From positions 1-64,000 of the forward strand of contig CAYXCZ010000023.1 of the NCBI GenBank assembly GCA_964463695.1: a stretch of 64,000 nt of DNA. The letters run 5' to 3'. Below the pieces are notes generated by a model. The model did no database searches. It saw only the letters and a program-made list of their open reading frames with translations, and had not been told where the DNA came from. This stretch comes from JALNZU01 sp964463695 (GTDB lineage Bacteria; Bacteroidota; Bacteroidia; Bacteroidales; F082). Below are positions 24,728 through 33,620 of the stretch, piece after piece. Made by a program: the position numbers and the translations under genes. Every line of letters begins with the position of its first letter. The stretch's first letter is position 1.

Positions 24728-26035
24728 ATGGGATCGTTTAAAATTTCAGGGGGTAAAAAATTGCACGGCGAAATAACCCCACAAGGAGCAAAAAATGAAG
24801 CATTACAGATTCTAAGTGCTTGTTTACTAACAAACGAAGCTGTCGAGATTTTCAATCTCCCTGATATAGTCGATGTAAATAACCTCATCGACTTGCTTCA
24901 GTCAATGGGAACAGAGGTTCACCGTTTCAGCGGAAGCCATGTCAGCTTAAAAGCTTCCAATATCGATCTTGAATATTTGCTAACGGATGACTTTTATAAG
25001 AAAGCAAGCCGTTTGCGTGGTAGTATCATGATTGCCGGCCCTTTGTTAACACGCTTCGGGAAAACATATGTTCCACAACCCGGTGGTGATAAAATAGGAA
25101 GAAGGAGGTTGGATACGCATTTTATTGGTCTTCAAAAACTTGGAGGACAGCTGGATAGCTTTTCGGAAAAAAAATTCTACCGAATCGCTTCAAATGGCAG
25201 ACTGAAAGGAACCTATATGCTTTTGGATGAAGCCTCGGTGACGGGCACTGCCAATGTGGTGATGGCAGCTGTTTTGGCAGAGGGCCAAACAACGATTTTC
25301 AATGCTGCATGCGAGCCGTATCTGGTACAACTTTGTGAGATGCTGGTTCGTATGGGTGCAAAAATTGACGGCATCGGCTCTAATTTATTACGCATTGATG
25401 GTGTTGAGCAGCTTAATGGAACACAGCATACGCTACTGGCCGATATGATTGAAGTAGGAAGTTTTATTGGAATGGCAGCGATGACAGCTTCGTCGCTTAC
25501 CATAAAAAATGCCGGTATCGCTTCATTGGGAATAATTCCTGATGTTTTTAGTCGTATGGGAATCAATGTTGAATTCAGAGGTGATGATATTTATGTGCCT
25601 GCGTATGACCACTATGAGGTAGAAACATTTATGGATGGAAGTATCATGACGATAGCAGATGCCCCCTGGCCTGGCTTCACTCCCGACTTGATATCAATCA
25701 TGCTCGTGGTGGCAACACAAGCTAAAGGTAGTGTGTTAATACACCAAAAAATGTTTGAAAGCAGGTTGTTTTTTGTTGATAAACTCATCGACATGGGCTC
25801 TCAAATAATTTTATGCGACCCTCACAGGGCAAACGTTATTGGTCTCGACAGGAAATACCCATTGAGAGGTATCCGTATGAGTTCACCTGATATCCGTGCC
25901 GGTGTTGCTTTGCTGATTGCTGCTCTTTCGGCCAGAGGAACGAGTATAATCGATAATATTGATCAAATCGACCGGGGTTACCAATACATCGAGCAACGTT
26001 TACAAGCAATAGGTGCCGACATTGAAAGGATTTAA
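24728..26035 (+). CDS. murA: UDP-N-acetylglucosamine 1-carboxyvinyltransferase (MurA), Asp variant
   Basis: Cytosolic enzyme for the first committed step of peptidoglycan synthesis: transfer of enolpyruvate from PEP to UDP-GlcNAc. The 435 residues form two EPSP-synthase-like domains, with ISGGKKLHGEITPQGAKNEA at 6-25 holding the catalytic Lys-Asn pair. In E. coli the fosfomycin-reactive Cys115 lies in PGGCTIG; here the same motif reads PGGDKIG, with Asp at residue 121. Cys-to-Asp MurA is known from mycobacteria and chlamydiae and is active but insensitive to fosfomycin. It is the first gene of a plus-strand run with grpE and dnaJ. Confidence 0.95.
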   Translation: MGSFKISGGKKLHGEITPQGAKNEALQILSACLLTNEAVEIFNLPDIVDVNNLIDLLQSMGTEVHRFSGSHVSLKASNIDLEYLLTDDFYKKASRLRGSIMIAGPLLTRFGKTYVPQPGGDKIGRRRLDTHFIGLQKLGGQLDSFSEKKFYRIASNGRLKGTYMLLDEASVTGTANVVMAAVLAEGQTTIFNAACEPYLVQLCEMLVRMGAKIDGIGSNLLRIDGVEQLNGTQHTLLADMIEVGSFIGMAAMTASSLTIKNAGIASLGIIPDVFSRMGINVEFRGDDIYVPAYDHYEVETFMDGSIMTIADAPWPGFTPDLISIMLVVATQAKGSVLIHQKMFESRLFFVDKLIDMGSQIILCDPHRANVIGLDRKYPLRGIRMSSPDIRAGVALLIAALSARGTSIIDNIDQIDRGYQYIEQRLQAIGADIERI

Positions 26036-26111
26036 GGATTATCTGTCAAATTGGCAACTGAGCAGCGTTGGCAGCATTTTTGATAAAAAATATAACAAAA
26101 ATAAAAGCACT

Positions 26112-26705
26112 ATGAACGCAGAAACATCTAATACAGATCCGAAAGATATGGACGGCTTTGAAGATATTCACATTGAAGAACGTGAAGAGAATGCAGCACA
26201 GGAAAAAATAGCTGATAAAAAAGACAAAAAGAAACAGAAAAAAGATAAAAACAGCGAAGCACTTGAAGAACTGCAATTGAAGTATGATGAGCTCAACGAT
26301 AAGTACTTACGTTTGTTTTCGGAGTTCGACAACTTCAGAAAGAGGACACTGAAGGAGAAAATTGAAATGAGTAAAACAGCCTCTGAAGATATAATAACCT
26401 CACTCCTGCCTGTTGTTGATGACTTTGAAAGGGCAATGACCAGTCTTCCGACGGATGAAGCATTTAAGAGTCAATTTGAAGGTATTTCACTTATCAACAG
26501 TAAGTTAAATAAGATACTCGAGCAAAAAGGGCTCGCCGAATTACCTTCCAAAGGTCTTGCATTTGATACCGATTTTCATGAAGCACTCACCAATATCCCA
26601 TCGCCTGATCCAACAATGGTGGGTAAAGTAATTGATGTAGTTCAAAAAGGATATACCCTCAACGGAAAAGTAATCCGTTTTGCCAAAGTAGTGATTGGCA
26701 GTTAA
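26112..26705 (+). CDS. grpE: Nucleotide exchange factor GrpE
   Basis: Dimeric exchange factor that releases ADP from DnaK. The product is 197 residues if started at the ATG giving MNAETSNTDPKDMDGFEDI; the frame is open upstream but that part overlaps the end of murA and is not conserved. An acidic, Lys-rich N-terminus leads into a long coiled coil, with LYDELNDKYLR-like and FSEFDNFRKRTLKEKIEM segments near residues 70-92, then the beta-domain with DTDFHEALTNIPS and the GYTLNGKVIRFAKVVIGS end. It precedes dnaJ by 26 bases; dnaK is not in the window. Confidence 0.95.
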   Translation: MNAETSNTDPKDMDGFEDIHIEEREENAAQEKIADKKDKKKQKKDKNSEALEELQLKYDELNDKYLRLFSEFDNFRKRTLKEKIEMSKTASEDIITSLLPVVDDFERAMTSLPTDEAFKSQFEGISLINSKLNKILEQKGLAELPSKGLAFDTDFHEALTNIPSPDPTMVGKVIDVVQKGYTLNGKVIRFAKVVIGS

Positions 26706-26731
26706 TTTCATTTGATAGATTTTAAAGAAAT

Positions 26732-27883
26732 ATGGCAAAAAGAGACTATTACGAAGTACTGGAGGTTGACCGCAATGCTAACGAAACTGACATAAAAAAA
26801 GCCTATCGCAAGCTTGCATTGAAATACCATCCTGATAAAAACCCTGATGATCACACAGCAGAAGATAAGTTTAAGGAAGCTGCTGAGGCCTATGAGGTGT
26901 TGAGTAATGCTGACAAGAAGGCCAAATATGACCGTTACGGACATGCCGGCTTAGGCGGTGCTTCAGGTGGCGGCAATTACGGTGGTGGCATGAGTATGGA
27001 TGATATATTCAGCCAATTTGGCGATATTTTTGGTGGTGCTTTCGGCGGCTTTGGTGGTAGCGGTGGATCATCCTCTCGCGGACGCAGGGTAAACAAAGGT
27101 TCGAATCTTCGCGTAAAAGTAAAGATGAACCTTCAGGAGATCGCAACCGGTGTTGAAAAAAAGATCAAGGTAAGCAAATATGTCTCCTGCAAACATTGCA
27201 GTGGCAGCGGAGCTGAAAATGGTGGTTCATACGCCAATTGTTCTACTTGCCATGGTAGCGGACATGTCACCCGGGTGACAAGTACCTTTTTAGGACAAAT
27301 GCAAACTACAGCTACCTGCCCTACTTGTGGCGGAGAAGGAAGAATTATTACCAAAAAGTGTAATCATTGTCAGGGAAACGGCGTTGTTCGCGACGAAGAA
27401 GTAATTCCTATCAACATTCCTGCAGGTGTTGCCGAAGGCATGCAGCTTTCTCTTAGCGGAAAAGGGAATGCAGGAGCACGTGGTGGAATTCCAGGCGACT
27501 TAATTGTCCTTATTGAGGAAGATAAACATTCGGAACTTGAACGCGACGGCAACAACCTGATACACAACTTGTTTATAAGTGTTTCGGATGCTGCTTTAGG
27601 GTCTCAGGTAGAGGTTCCAACTGTTGATGGTAAAGCACGATTGAAGATAAGCCCCGGAACACAGCCTGGAAAGGTGTTGCGTTTGAAAGGCAAAGGACTT
27701 CCAAGTGTTAACAGTTATGGAAATGGCGACTTGCTGGTTAATGTCAATGTATGGATTCCGAAGGAATTGAACAAAGAAGAGCGACAGATACTGGAGAAAT
27801 TGCAGCATTCTGAAAATTTCGTCCCCAATCCTACCGCCAGTGAGAAACGTTTTTTTGATCGTATGAGAGAATATTTCGGATAA
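26732..27883 (+). CDS. dnaJ: Chaperone protein DnaJ
   Basis: Type I J-domain co-chaperone of DnaK. The J domain (residues 1-70) has the HPD motif at 33-35. A Gly/Phe- and Gly/Ser-rich linker (about 72-115) follows. A zinc-finger domain carries four CxxCxGxG motifs, CKHCSGSG, CSTCHGSG, CPTCGGEG and CNHCQGNG (about residues 153-222). The C-terminal substrate-binding domains end near 383. All four motifs are intact. It sits 26 bases after grpE and 10 bases before an ABC transporter gene, so these may share a transcript. Confidence 0.98.
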   Translation: MAKRDYYEVLEVDRNANETDIKKAYRKLALKYHPDKNPDDHTAEDKFKEAAEAYEVLSNADKKAKYDRYGHAGLGGASGGGNYGGGMSMDDIFSQFGDIFGGAFGGFGGSGGSSSRGRRVNKGSNLRVKVKMNLQEIATGVEKKIKVSKYVSCKHCSGSGAENGGSYANCSTCHGSGHVTRVTSTFLGQMQTTATCPTCGGEGRIITKKCNHCQGNGVVRDEEVIPINIPAGVAEGMQLSLSGKGNAGARGGIPGDLIVLIEEDKHSELERDGNNLIHNLFISVSDAALGSQVEVPTVDGKARLKISPGTQPGKVLRLKGKGLPSVNSYGNGDLLVNVNVWIPKELNKEERQILEKLQHSENFVPNPTASEKRFFDRMREYFG

Positions 27884-27893
27884 AACACCACTT

Positions 27894-28811
27894 ATGTTTG
27901 CACTTGAAGCTCAGGATATCGTAAAAAGATATGCAAATCATCTGGCCCTAAATAAAGTAAGCATTGCCGTTCCCCGCCAGAGTATTTTCGGTTTGTTAGG
28001 ACCAAATGGGGCAGGTAAAACTTCACTTATTCGTATAATAAATCAAATCACTGCTCCTGATGAAGGTACGTTAAAGCTCAATGGCGTAGCTCTGAAACCA
28101 GAGCATAGCGCATCGATTGGTTATTTACCCGAGGAGCGTGGTCTTTACAAGAAAATGAAAGTTGGAGAACAGGCGATGTATCTGGCTCAACTTAAAGGTG
28201 TTGACAAACACACTGCCAGAAAACGTCTTCATGAATGGTTTGATAAATTTGATATCGGCTCCTGGTGGGATCGTAAAGTAGAAGAGCTCAGCAAAGGGAT
28301 GCAACAAAAAATTCAGTTTGTTGTAACAGTAATTCACGAGCCTGAAATCCTCATATTCGATGAGCCATTCAGTGGTTTTGATCCTGTTAATGTCAATCTG
28401 CTGAAATCAGAAATATTACAGCTTCAGAAAAATGGTGCCACAATACTGTTTTCTACACATAACATGGAGTCAGTTGAAGAACTTTGCGACCATATAGCCT
28501 TAATCAATTCAAGTGAGAAAATTCTGGATGGAACGGTGCAAGATATAAAAAGAGCTTACCGCTCCCATACCTTCGAATTACTATTAAGTCAGATGTCGGA
28601 ATCTCCCCGAAGCCTTATTCCTGCAGGTTTTGAGCTTATTTCAGAAAAAGCTAATAACTACGGCGAAACATTAATCCAAATAAAAAGCCCTGTTGTTGTG
28701 GATTCAAATCAACTGATTGCATCCATTCTTCCTCATGCAACTGTCGTTTCATTTCAGGAAGTATTGCCAAGTATGAACGATATTTTTATTGAACAGGTTC
28801 AACGTAAATAA
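27894..28811 (+). CDS. ABC transporter ATP-binding protein (NatA-like)
   Basis: Cytosolic ATPase subunit of an ABC exporter. The 305 residues show Walker A GLLGPNGAGKTSLIRI near 33-48, a Q-loop region with the YLPEERGLYKKMKVGEQ motif near 76-92, signature ELSKGMQQKIQFV near 132-144, Walker B EILIFDEPFSGFDPVN near 151-166 and the H-loop STHNMESVEELCD near 187-199. The YLPEERGLY motif and the C-terminal extension (about 220-305, with a DUF4162-like region) are typical of NatA-type and related export ATPases. The next gene encodes its membrane partner. Substrate unknown. Confidence 0.92.
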   Translation: MFALEAQDIVKRYANHLALNKVSIAVPRQSIFGLLGPNGAGKTSLIRIINQITAPDEGTLKLNGVALKPEHSASIGYLPEERGLYKKMKVGEQAMYLAQLKGVDKHTARKRLHEWFDKFDIGSWWDRKVEELSKGMQQKIQFVVTVIHEPEILIFDEPFSGFDPVNVNLLKSEILQLQKNGATILFSTHNMESVEELCDHIALINSSEKILDGTVQDIKRAYRSHTFELLLSQMSESPRSLIPAGFELISEKANNYGETLIQIKSPVVVDSNQLIASILPHATVVSFQEVLPSMNDIFIEQVQRK

Positions 28812-28862
28812 TGCCTCACCCATGAATCGCCTCGTGTCATTATCTAAAAAAAATGAGTTGCA

Positions 28863-30179
28863 ATGAATAAAATTTTATTGATTCTGCAAAGAGAATACCT
28901 CACAAGGGTTAAAAAGAAAAGCTTTATTGTGATGACTTTTCTTGGCCCCTTGCTGATGGCAGCTTTGATGGTAGTACCTGTAATTTTAGCATCGCTTCAG
29001 GATGTTGGCAAGAAAAAGGTTGCCATCCTTGATGAAACGACCTGGTTTACTGGTAAATTTGAATCAGGGGAAAATCTTGAATTCACATTTGTTGATGGTG
29101 ACCTTGAATCGCAAAAGAAGCTTGCATTAACAGGCGCATATGATGCATTACTTTATATACCTCTTCCTGAATTTAACGTTCCGGCTAATGTGGAGATATT
29201 CAGTAATAAACAAATCTCGATGACCCTCAAATCTTTAGCTAGAAATACCGTAAAGACTGAGATTGAGAACCAGAAATTACTTGGAGCAGGTATTGATCCA
29301 AACCTTATTAAAGAAGCCCGCACAACGGTGAACGTTCAAACGATACGATTGGAAGAAGATGGTTCAGAATCAAAAAGTTACACTGAAGTTCAGGTAGGCC
29401 TGGGAGTTTTTACTTCCATTTTAATTTACTTTTTCATATTCCTGTTCGGAGCTCAGGTAATGCGTGGTGTTATCGAAGAGAAAACGAGTCGAATCATCGA
29501 GGTAATTGTTTCATCAGTAAAGCCTTTTCAATTGATGATGGGTAAAATTACCGGAATTGCTCTGGTAGGTCTCACCCAATTTCTTCTTTGGGTTGTGCTT
29601 ACAGCAGGGATTTTTGGTTTGTTTTCGCTATTCTTTGGAAGTGAAGCAGCCCTCAAAGGTACAAGTGGGATGCAGGGAACATTGATGGAACAAAGTATTC
29701 AAGTGGATCAGTCCGCCTCTCAACAAATGATTAGTCAGGTTTTTGATGTCATTCATTCCATTGATTATGGAATCATCATTTTTAGTTTTGTATTTTACTT
29801 CCTCGGAGGCTATTTGCTATATGCGGCACTATTTGCTGCCATTGGCTCAGCTGTTGACAACGAAGCAGATACGCAACAATTTATGTTGCCGGTTTCTTTA
29901 CCCTTAATACTTGGCATCGTCCTTTCTAATTTTGTTGTTAATAATCCTGATGGACCAATTGCCTTCTGGTTATCAATGATACCTCTCACTTCACCAATTA
30001 TTATGATGGTAAGAATTCCATTTGGGGTGCCGATATATGAGCTAGCCCTTTCGATGGCTTTGTTGATAGGAGGATTTTTATTTACTACCTGGCTAGCAGC
30101 AAAAATATACCGTACAGGAATTCTCATGTACGGTAAAAAAGTGAATTATAAAGAGTTATGGAAATGGATACGCTATTAA
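28863..30179 (+). CDS. ABC transporter permease (NatB/ABC-2 type)
   Basis: Membrane subunit paired with the preceding ATPase. The 438-residue protein starts with a cytosolic stretch and a hydrophobic segment (about residues 22-45), has a large extracytoplasmic region (about 50-180), and then five or so membrane segments between about 183 and 425, the layout of ABC-2 family NatB-like permeases. FGAQVMRGVIEEKTSRIIEV near 196-215 is a recognisable conserved segment. NatAB exports sodium in Bacillus, but related pairs carry other substrates, so the substrate here is not known. No terminator is evident after it. Confidence 0.88.
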   Translation: MNKILLILQREYLTRVKKKSFIVMTFLGPLLMAALMVVPVILASLQDVGKKKVAILDETTWFTGKFESGENLEFTFVDGDLESQKKLALTGAYDALLYIPLPEFNVPANVEIFSNKQISMTLKSLARNTVKTEIENQKLLGAGIDPNLIKEARTTVNVQTIRLEEDGSESKSYTEVQVGLGVFTSILIYFFIFLFGAQVMRGVIEEKTSRIIEVIVSSVKPFQLMMGKITGIALVGLTQFLLWVVLTAGIFGLFSLFFGSEAALKGTSGMQGTLMEQSIQVDQSASQQMISQVFDVIHSIDYGIIIFSFVFYFLGGYLLYAALFAAIGSAVDNEADTQQFMLPVSLPLILGIVLSNFVVNNPDGPIAFWLSMIPLTSPIIMMVRIPFGVPIYELALSMALLIGGFLFTTWLAAKIYRTGILMYGKKVNYKELWKWIRY

Positions 30180-30216
30180 AATGAACATCGATTAATCATT
30201 TCACAGGATCTTCGTG

Positions 30217-30972
30217 TTATTTCTCAGGTTTCATTTCATATGTTTTGGTAGGCTCACAACAAGCCCCTTTCACTTTTACTTCCTTGTTAGGAGTAAGCAT
30301 TTTGGTTTTAGGACTGATGAAAGGTATTCCAAGTGATAATCCTCTGAGGATAAATATAATGCCTAAGATCACTATAAAAACAGGAAGCACTCTGTTCATG
30401 TATTTCCTTACGGTTCCCGATGCCAGATTACCTAACAACGACACGCTGAGCATGATAGGAATTGTACCCAGCCCAAAAAGAATCATAAACAAAACCCCAA
30501 GAACAACATCATTTGTGTTTATAGCTCCTGCAACAGCAACATATACCAACCCACAAGGCAGCAATCCGTTGAGCAAACCGATCACGAAAAGATTGCTTTT
30601 AGATTGATTTCCAAACAAAACCCTGAAACGCCGAATCAATTTTCCCGTAAAACCAGATGTAAAAGTGTCGATATTGAATTTTCCACGGAAAATAAAAGGA
30701 AAGAAAACAGATAAAATCATGATGATACCCATAAGAATGGAGGCCCATTGCTGAAAGCCTGCCATTTCTAATCCTTTTCCAAGCAATCCAAATATAGCTC
30801 CTAATACGCCATAAGTGACTGTTCGGCCAATATTATAAACCAAACCACCAAGGCTGCGATCGAACCAGCTTTTTCTTCCAATTGGTAAAGCAATAGCAAT
30901 AGGTCCGCACATTCCAATGCAATGAAAACTTCCAATAAGTCCTATGGTAAAAGCTGTATATAATTCAATCAT
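30217..30972 (-). CDS. Sulfite exporter TauE/SafE-like membrane protein, cbb3-associated
   Basis: A 251-residue inner-membrane protein with about six hydrophobic segments, of the TauE/SafE-type family. The N-terminal motif GSFHCIGMCGP at 15-25, with two Cys and a His in the first membrane helix, marks the subgroup found next to cytochrome oxidase genes. In this subgroup a role in copper handling or oxidase maturation is suspected rather than sulfite export. The C-terminus ends with a CC pair (KGACCEPTK), another possible metal site. It is the last gene of the ccoG-ccoH set, 2 bases after ccoH. Confidence 0.85.
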   Translation of the reverse strand: MIELYTAFTIGLIGSFHCIGMCGPIAIALPIGRKSWFDRSLGGLVYNIGRTVTYGVLGAIFGLLGKGLEMAGFQQWASILMGIIMILSVFFPFIFRGKFNIDTFTSGFTGKLIRRFRVLFGNQSKSNLFVIGLLNGLLPCGLVYVAVAGAINTNDVVLGVLFMILFGLGTIPIMLSVSLLGNLASGTVRKYMNRVLPVFIVILGIIFILRGLSLGIPFISPKTKMLTPNKEVKVKGACCEPTKTYEMKPEK

Positions 30973-30974
30973 AC

Positions 30975-31415
30975 CTAATTGATATCAAAAGACTTTTCAA
31001 CAAAATATGGAACCCCTTCATACTCCCAGTCAATTTTAACAATGTAGCGTCCGCTTAATCCATCGAGCGGCACAGTAAAAGCTCTTTCAGTATTGGCAGA
31101 TAATTCAAATGTCATGTCGCCTGTATCTTTTACCCGGTTATAAAAAAACAAGTTTCCCTTAAGTCCGGAAGGATTAAAGAATTCGGGGAAATGGATTTGT
31201 AAAACACCATTATTTGCTTCAAGTCGAATCAGCTCTGCAAAAGGTTCTGCATTGGACTTCTTTTGAATCAAATCCTGAAAAGCCTGCCCTTTCGGATAAT
31301 AATCTTTCTCAACAAGATCAACACTCTCACGCATCATTAATATAGCAAAAATAATGATCATTATCATAAAAGCGGCCATCGCAATAGCCAGCTTTGTTCC
31401 CCAGTTCCATTTCAT
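30975..31415 (-). CDS. ccoH: Cytochrome cbb3 oxidase assembly protein CcoH (FixH family)
   Basis: A single-pass membrane protein of 146 residues with one N-terminal hydrophobic segment (about residues 8-29) and a periplasmic domain containing FPKGQAF-like YYPKGQAFQDLIQKK near 40-54 and a beta-rich part ending WEYEGVPYFVEKSFDIN. This is the FixH/CcoH pattern. In other bacteria CcoH stays with the cbb3 complex and is needed for its stability. It lies between ccoG and the TauE/SafE-like gene, 15 bases after ccoG. Confidence 0.9.
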   Translation of the reverse strand: MKWNWGTKLAIAMAAFMIMIIIFAILMMRESVDLVEKDYYPKGQAFQDLIQKKSNAEPFAELIRLEANNGVLQIHFPEFFNPSGLKGNLFFYNRVKDTGDMTFELSANTERAFTVPLDGLSGRYIVKIDWEYEGVPYFVEKSFDIN

Positions 31416-31430
31416 ATCGCAGTTTTTATG

Positions 31431-32861
31431 TTATTTATCCAAACTATTTGGAGCTATAAAGGTAGTTTTAAATAGTTCAATTTTATCATCTCCCGAATAA
31501 AATCCAATTTCTACAGGTGTACTACTTGATTTGAGTGAAGATCTTGGCTTAACCAATAAGAAATTCGTCTCAATAATCTTTCCTCCCGGGACCAGCACCG
31601 GTCCGCCCATGACAATCACTTCGCCTTCACCACCTTCCAATTTTAGTACCACAGGCATATCTTTACGTGTTTTATTTACAAGCTGTACTTTATAAACATT
31701 GGAATAATTGTCAGGTCCATATTCCTGAAAAAGCGTACCAGGAACACGTAATATCGTAGCTTCCACATCCGATCTGAAGGTAAAAAGGCTTGCAAGTATA
31801 ATTAACAACAAGGTTAAAAATGCAGAGTAAGCGAGTACTCTTCCATTAAAAATACTATTATGACCTTCAGCAATTCCCTTTTCCGACGAATAGCGAATCA
31901 ATCCTTTAGGTTTTTTCACACGATCCATGATAGTGTCGCAAGCATCCATACATGCAGTGCAATTAATGCATTCAAGTTGTGTTCCATTACGGATGTCGAT
32001 ACCTGTCGGACAAACAGTGATACAATTTTTACAGTCGATACAATCACCTTTAGATGCTTCCTCACGTGCTTCTAAAGGGTTATATTTGCCTCTTGGTTCA
32101 CCTCTAACGTAATCATAGGCAACAACAATTGATTTATCATCAAGAAAAACACCTTGCAAACGGCCATAAGGACATGCAATCATACACACTTGCTCACGGA
32201 AGAAAGCGAAAATGAAATAAAACGCACCTGAAAAAAGAAGCATTGCCAAAAAACCAACAAGGTGTGCCTGAGGTCCAGCTGTAATTAAAAGCTTTACCTG
32301 TTCAATACCAATAATATAGGATAAAAATGTGTTAGCTATCAGTACCGCTATCATAAAAAACACAAGATGCTTGAGTGTTTTCCGCCAAATTTTATCAAAA
32401 TTCCAAGGCTGACGGTTTAGTTTTTTCTGCATATGAAAATCACCTTCTATGAGGTACTCAATCTGTCGGAATACAAATTCCATGAAAATCGTCTGCGGAC
32501 AGGCCCAACCACAAAAGAGCCGTCCGAAAATGACAGTAAACAGTATGATAAAAACAATAAAAGTTATGATACCTAATACTACCAGGTGGAAATCCTGAGG
32601 CCAGAAAAGCTGTCCGAAAAGTATAAACTTACGCTCCAGGATGTTGAAAAGCATGAAAGGTTCCCCATTGTATTTTATCCAGGGTAAAATGAAAAGTACT
32701 GCGAGTAAGATTGATGCTACAATCCAGCGTTGATTGTATTTTTTTCCTTTTGGTTTTTTTGGATAAATCCAGACTCGTTTTCCATCCTCACCAACGGTAG
32801 AAATTTTGTCGCGGAATGAACCATGATGATTGTCGTTCAATTCCAATTCTTCTTCACTCAT
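31431..32861 (-). CDS. ccoG: Cytochrome c oxidase accessory protein CcoG (FixG/RdxA family)
   Basis: Membrane protein with two ferredoxin-like 4Fe-4S centres, shown in other bacteria to be a cupric reductase for cbb3 biogenesis. Of 476 residues, the N-terminal half has about five membrane segments. CGWACPQTIFMEFVFRQIE lies near 112-130. The Fe-S motifs are CIDCKNCITVCPTG near 272 and CINCTACMDACD near 296. A C-terminal Ig-like periplasmic domain follows the last membrane segment (about 345-365). It starts the ccoG-ccoH-TauE set, separated from the ccoNOQP transcript by a terminator. Confidence 0.95.
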   Translation of the reverse strand: MSEEELELNDNHHGSFRDKISTVGEDGKRVWIYPKKPKGKKYNQRWIVASILLAVLFILPWIKYNGEPFMLFNILERKFILFGQLFWPQDFHLVVLGIITFIVFIILFTVIFGRLFCGWACPQTIFMEFVFRQIEYLIEGDFHMQKKLNRQPWNFDKIWRKTLKHLVFFMIAVLIANTFLSYIIGIEQVKLLITAGPQAHLVGFLAMLLFSGAFYFIFAFFREQVCMIACPYGRLQGVFLDDKSIVVAYDYVRGEPRGKYNPLEAREEASKGDCIDCKNCITVCPTGIDIRNGTQLECINCTACMDACDTIMDRVKKPKGLIRYSSEKGIAEGHNSIFNGRVLAYSAFLTLLLIILASLFTFRSDVEATILRVPGTLFQEYGPDNYSNVYKVQLVNKTRKDMPVVLKLEGGEGEVIVMGGPVLVPGGKIIETNFLLVKPRSSLKSSSTPVEIGFYSGDDKIELFKTTFIAPNSLDK

Positions 32862-32895
32862 TCTAATTTTATATTAATTTGGTTTTAAAGAGCTA

Positions 32896-32941
32896 ATAAA
32901 AAAACTCATCCCCTGCAACAATTACGTTGCGAGGGGATGAG
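32896..32941 (-). terminator. Rho-independent terminator after ccoP
   Basis: CTCATCCCCT (32905-32914) plus GCAAC pair with GTTGC and AGGGGATGAG (32926-32941), with a single bulged G and a 6-base loop; a T run follows on the minus strand. It ends the oxidase transcript before ccoG. Confidence 0.9.
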
Positions 32942-33001
32942 GCCGATGTTACCATCAATAAAAATCATACATATAGATCTTGTTGCAAAAAAGCAACTGG
33001 T

Positions 33002-33607
33002 TTATTCATATAAGTCACCCTGAGGTGCTTTTGGAGTTGCGGGCGTCGTTCCCTGAAGTTTAACCAACACATAGCTGGCAACCTGAAGGCGTTGTTTTGG
33101 TGAAAGCTGGTCTTTGTACGAAATCATCCCTTTTTCAATAACACCAGTTTCCATAATTCTGAATAAATCTTCGATCTTGTTTCCATGGATCCAATATTTA
33201 TCCGTCATATTAGGACCAACAAGGCCTCCACCATCAACAAGATGGCAAACAGAACAAATCTTTGTCCATGTTTCTTGACCGCTAGCCAAAGAGACTTCAT
33301 CCGTCACGATTTTCAATTCAAAGACCTCGGTTTGTTTAGCAGCAGAACTGGCTTTGGCATCTGCCATTTCTTTATCAAATTCCTTTTTCTGGACCAGGTC
33401 ATCGGAGTGGAAAACCCAAAGGCGTACAACGTAAACGATTGCGAAAACAATGGTTACAATAAACAGCCATTTCCACCAGGAAGGCAATTCATTATCAAGC
33501 TCTCTGATGCCATCGTATTCATGATCTTTTAACAAACGGTCGTTTGTCAAGGTATCAATTTCATAATCGGCATCTTTATGCTGTATCGGTTGCTTATCGG
33601 TAGTCAT
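33002..33607 (-). CDS. ccoP: cbb3-type cytochrome c oxidase subunit III (CcoP), monoheme form
   Basis: Membrane-anchored c-type cytochrome that delivers electrons to the oxidase core. The 201 residues have a cytosolic N-terminus containing ELDNELPSWWKWLFI, one membrane segment (about 44-65), and a periplasmic cytochrome domain with the heme site CSVCH at 118-122 followed by GPNMTDKYW, with the likely axial Met in VIEKGMISYKDQLS. Proteobacterial CcoP has two hemes; only one CxxCH is present here, as is common in Bacteroidetes. It lies 13 bases after ccoQ and ends the transcript. Confidence 0.93.
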   Translation of the reverse strand: MTTDKQPIQHKDADYEIDTLTNDRLLKDHEYDGIRELDNELPSWWKWLFIVTIVFAIVYVVRLWVFHSDDLVQKKEFDKEMADAKASSAAKQTEVFELKIVTDEVSLASGQETWTKICSVCHLVDGGGLVGPNMTDKYWIHGNKIEDLFRIMETGVIEKGMISYKDQLSPKQRLQVASYVLVKLQGTTPATPKAPQGDLYE

Positions 33608-33620
33608 ATTTTTGATTTGT

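Noticed and set aside
26013..26111. GrpE start inside murA at 26013
   Set aside because: It starts at a GTG inside the end of murA and adds residues not found in GrpE; the ATG at 26112 gives the usual acidic N-terminus.
30217..30972. Plain sulfite exporter
   Set aside because: The family name comes from distant homologues. The Cys-His motifs and placement after ccoH argue for a copper or oxidase-assembly role, so no sulfite function is claimed.
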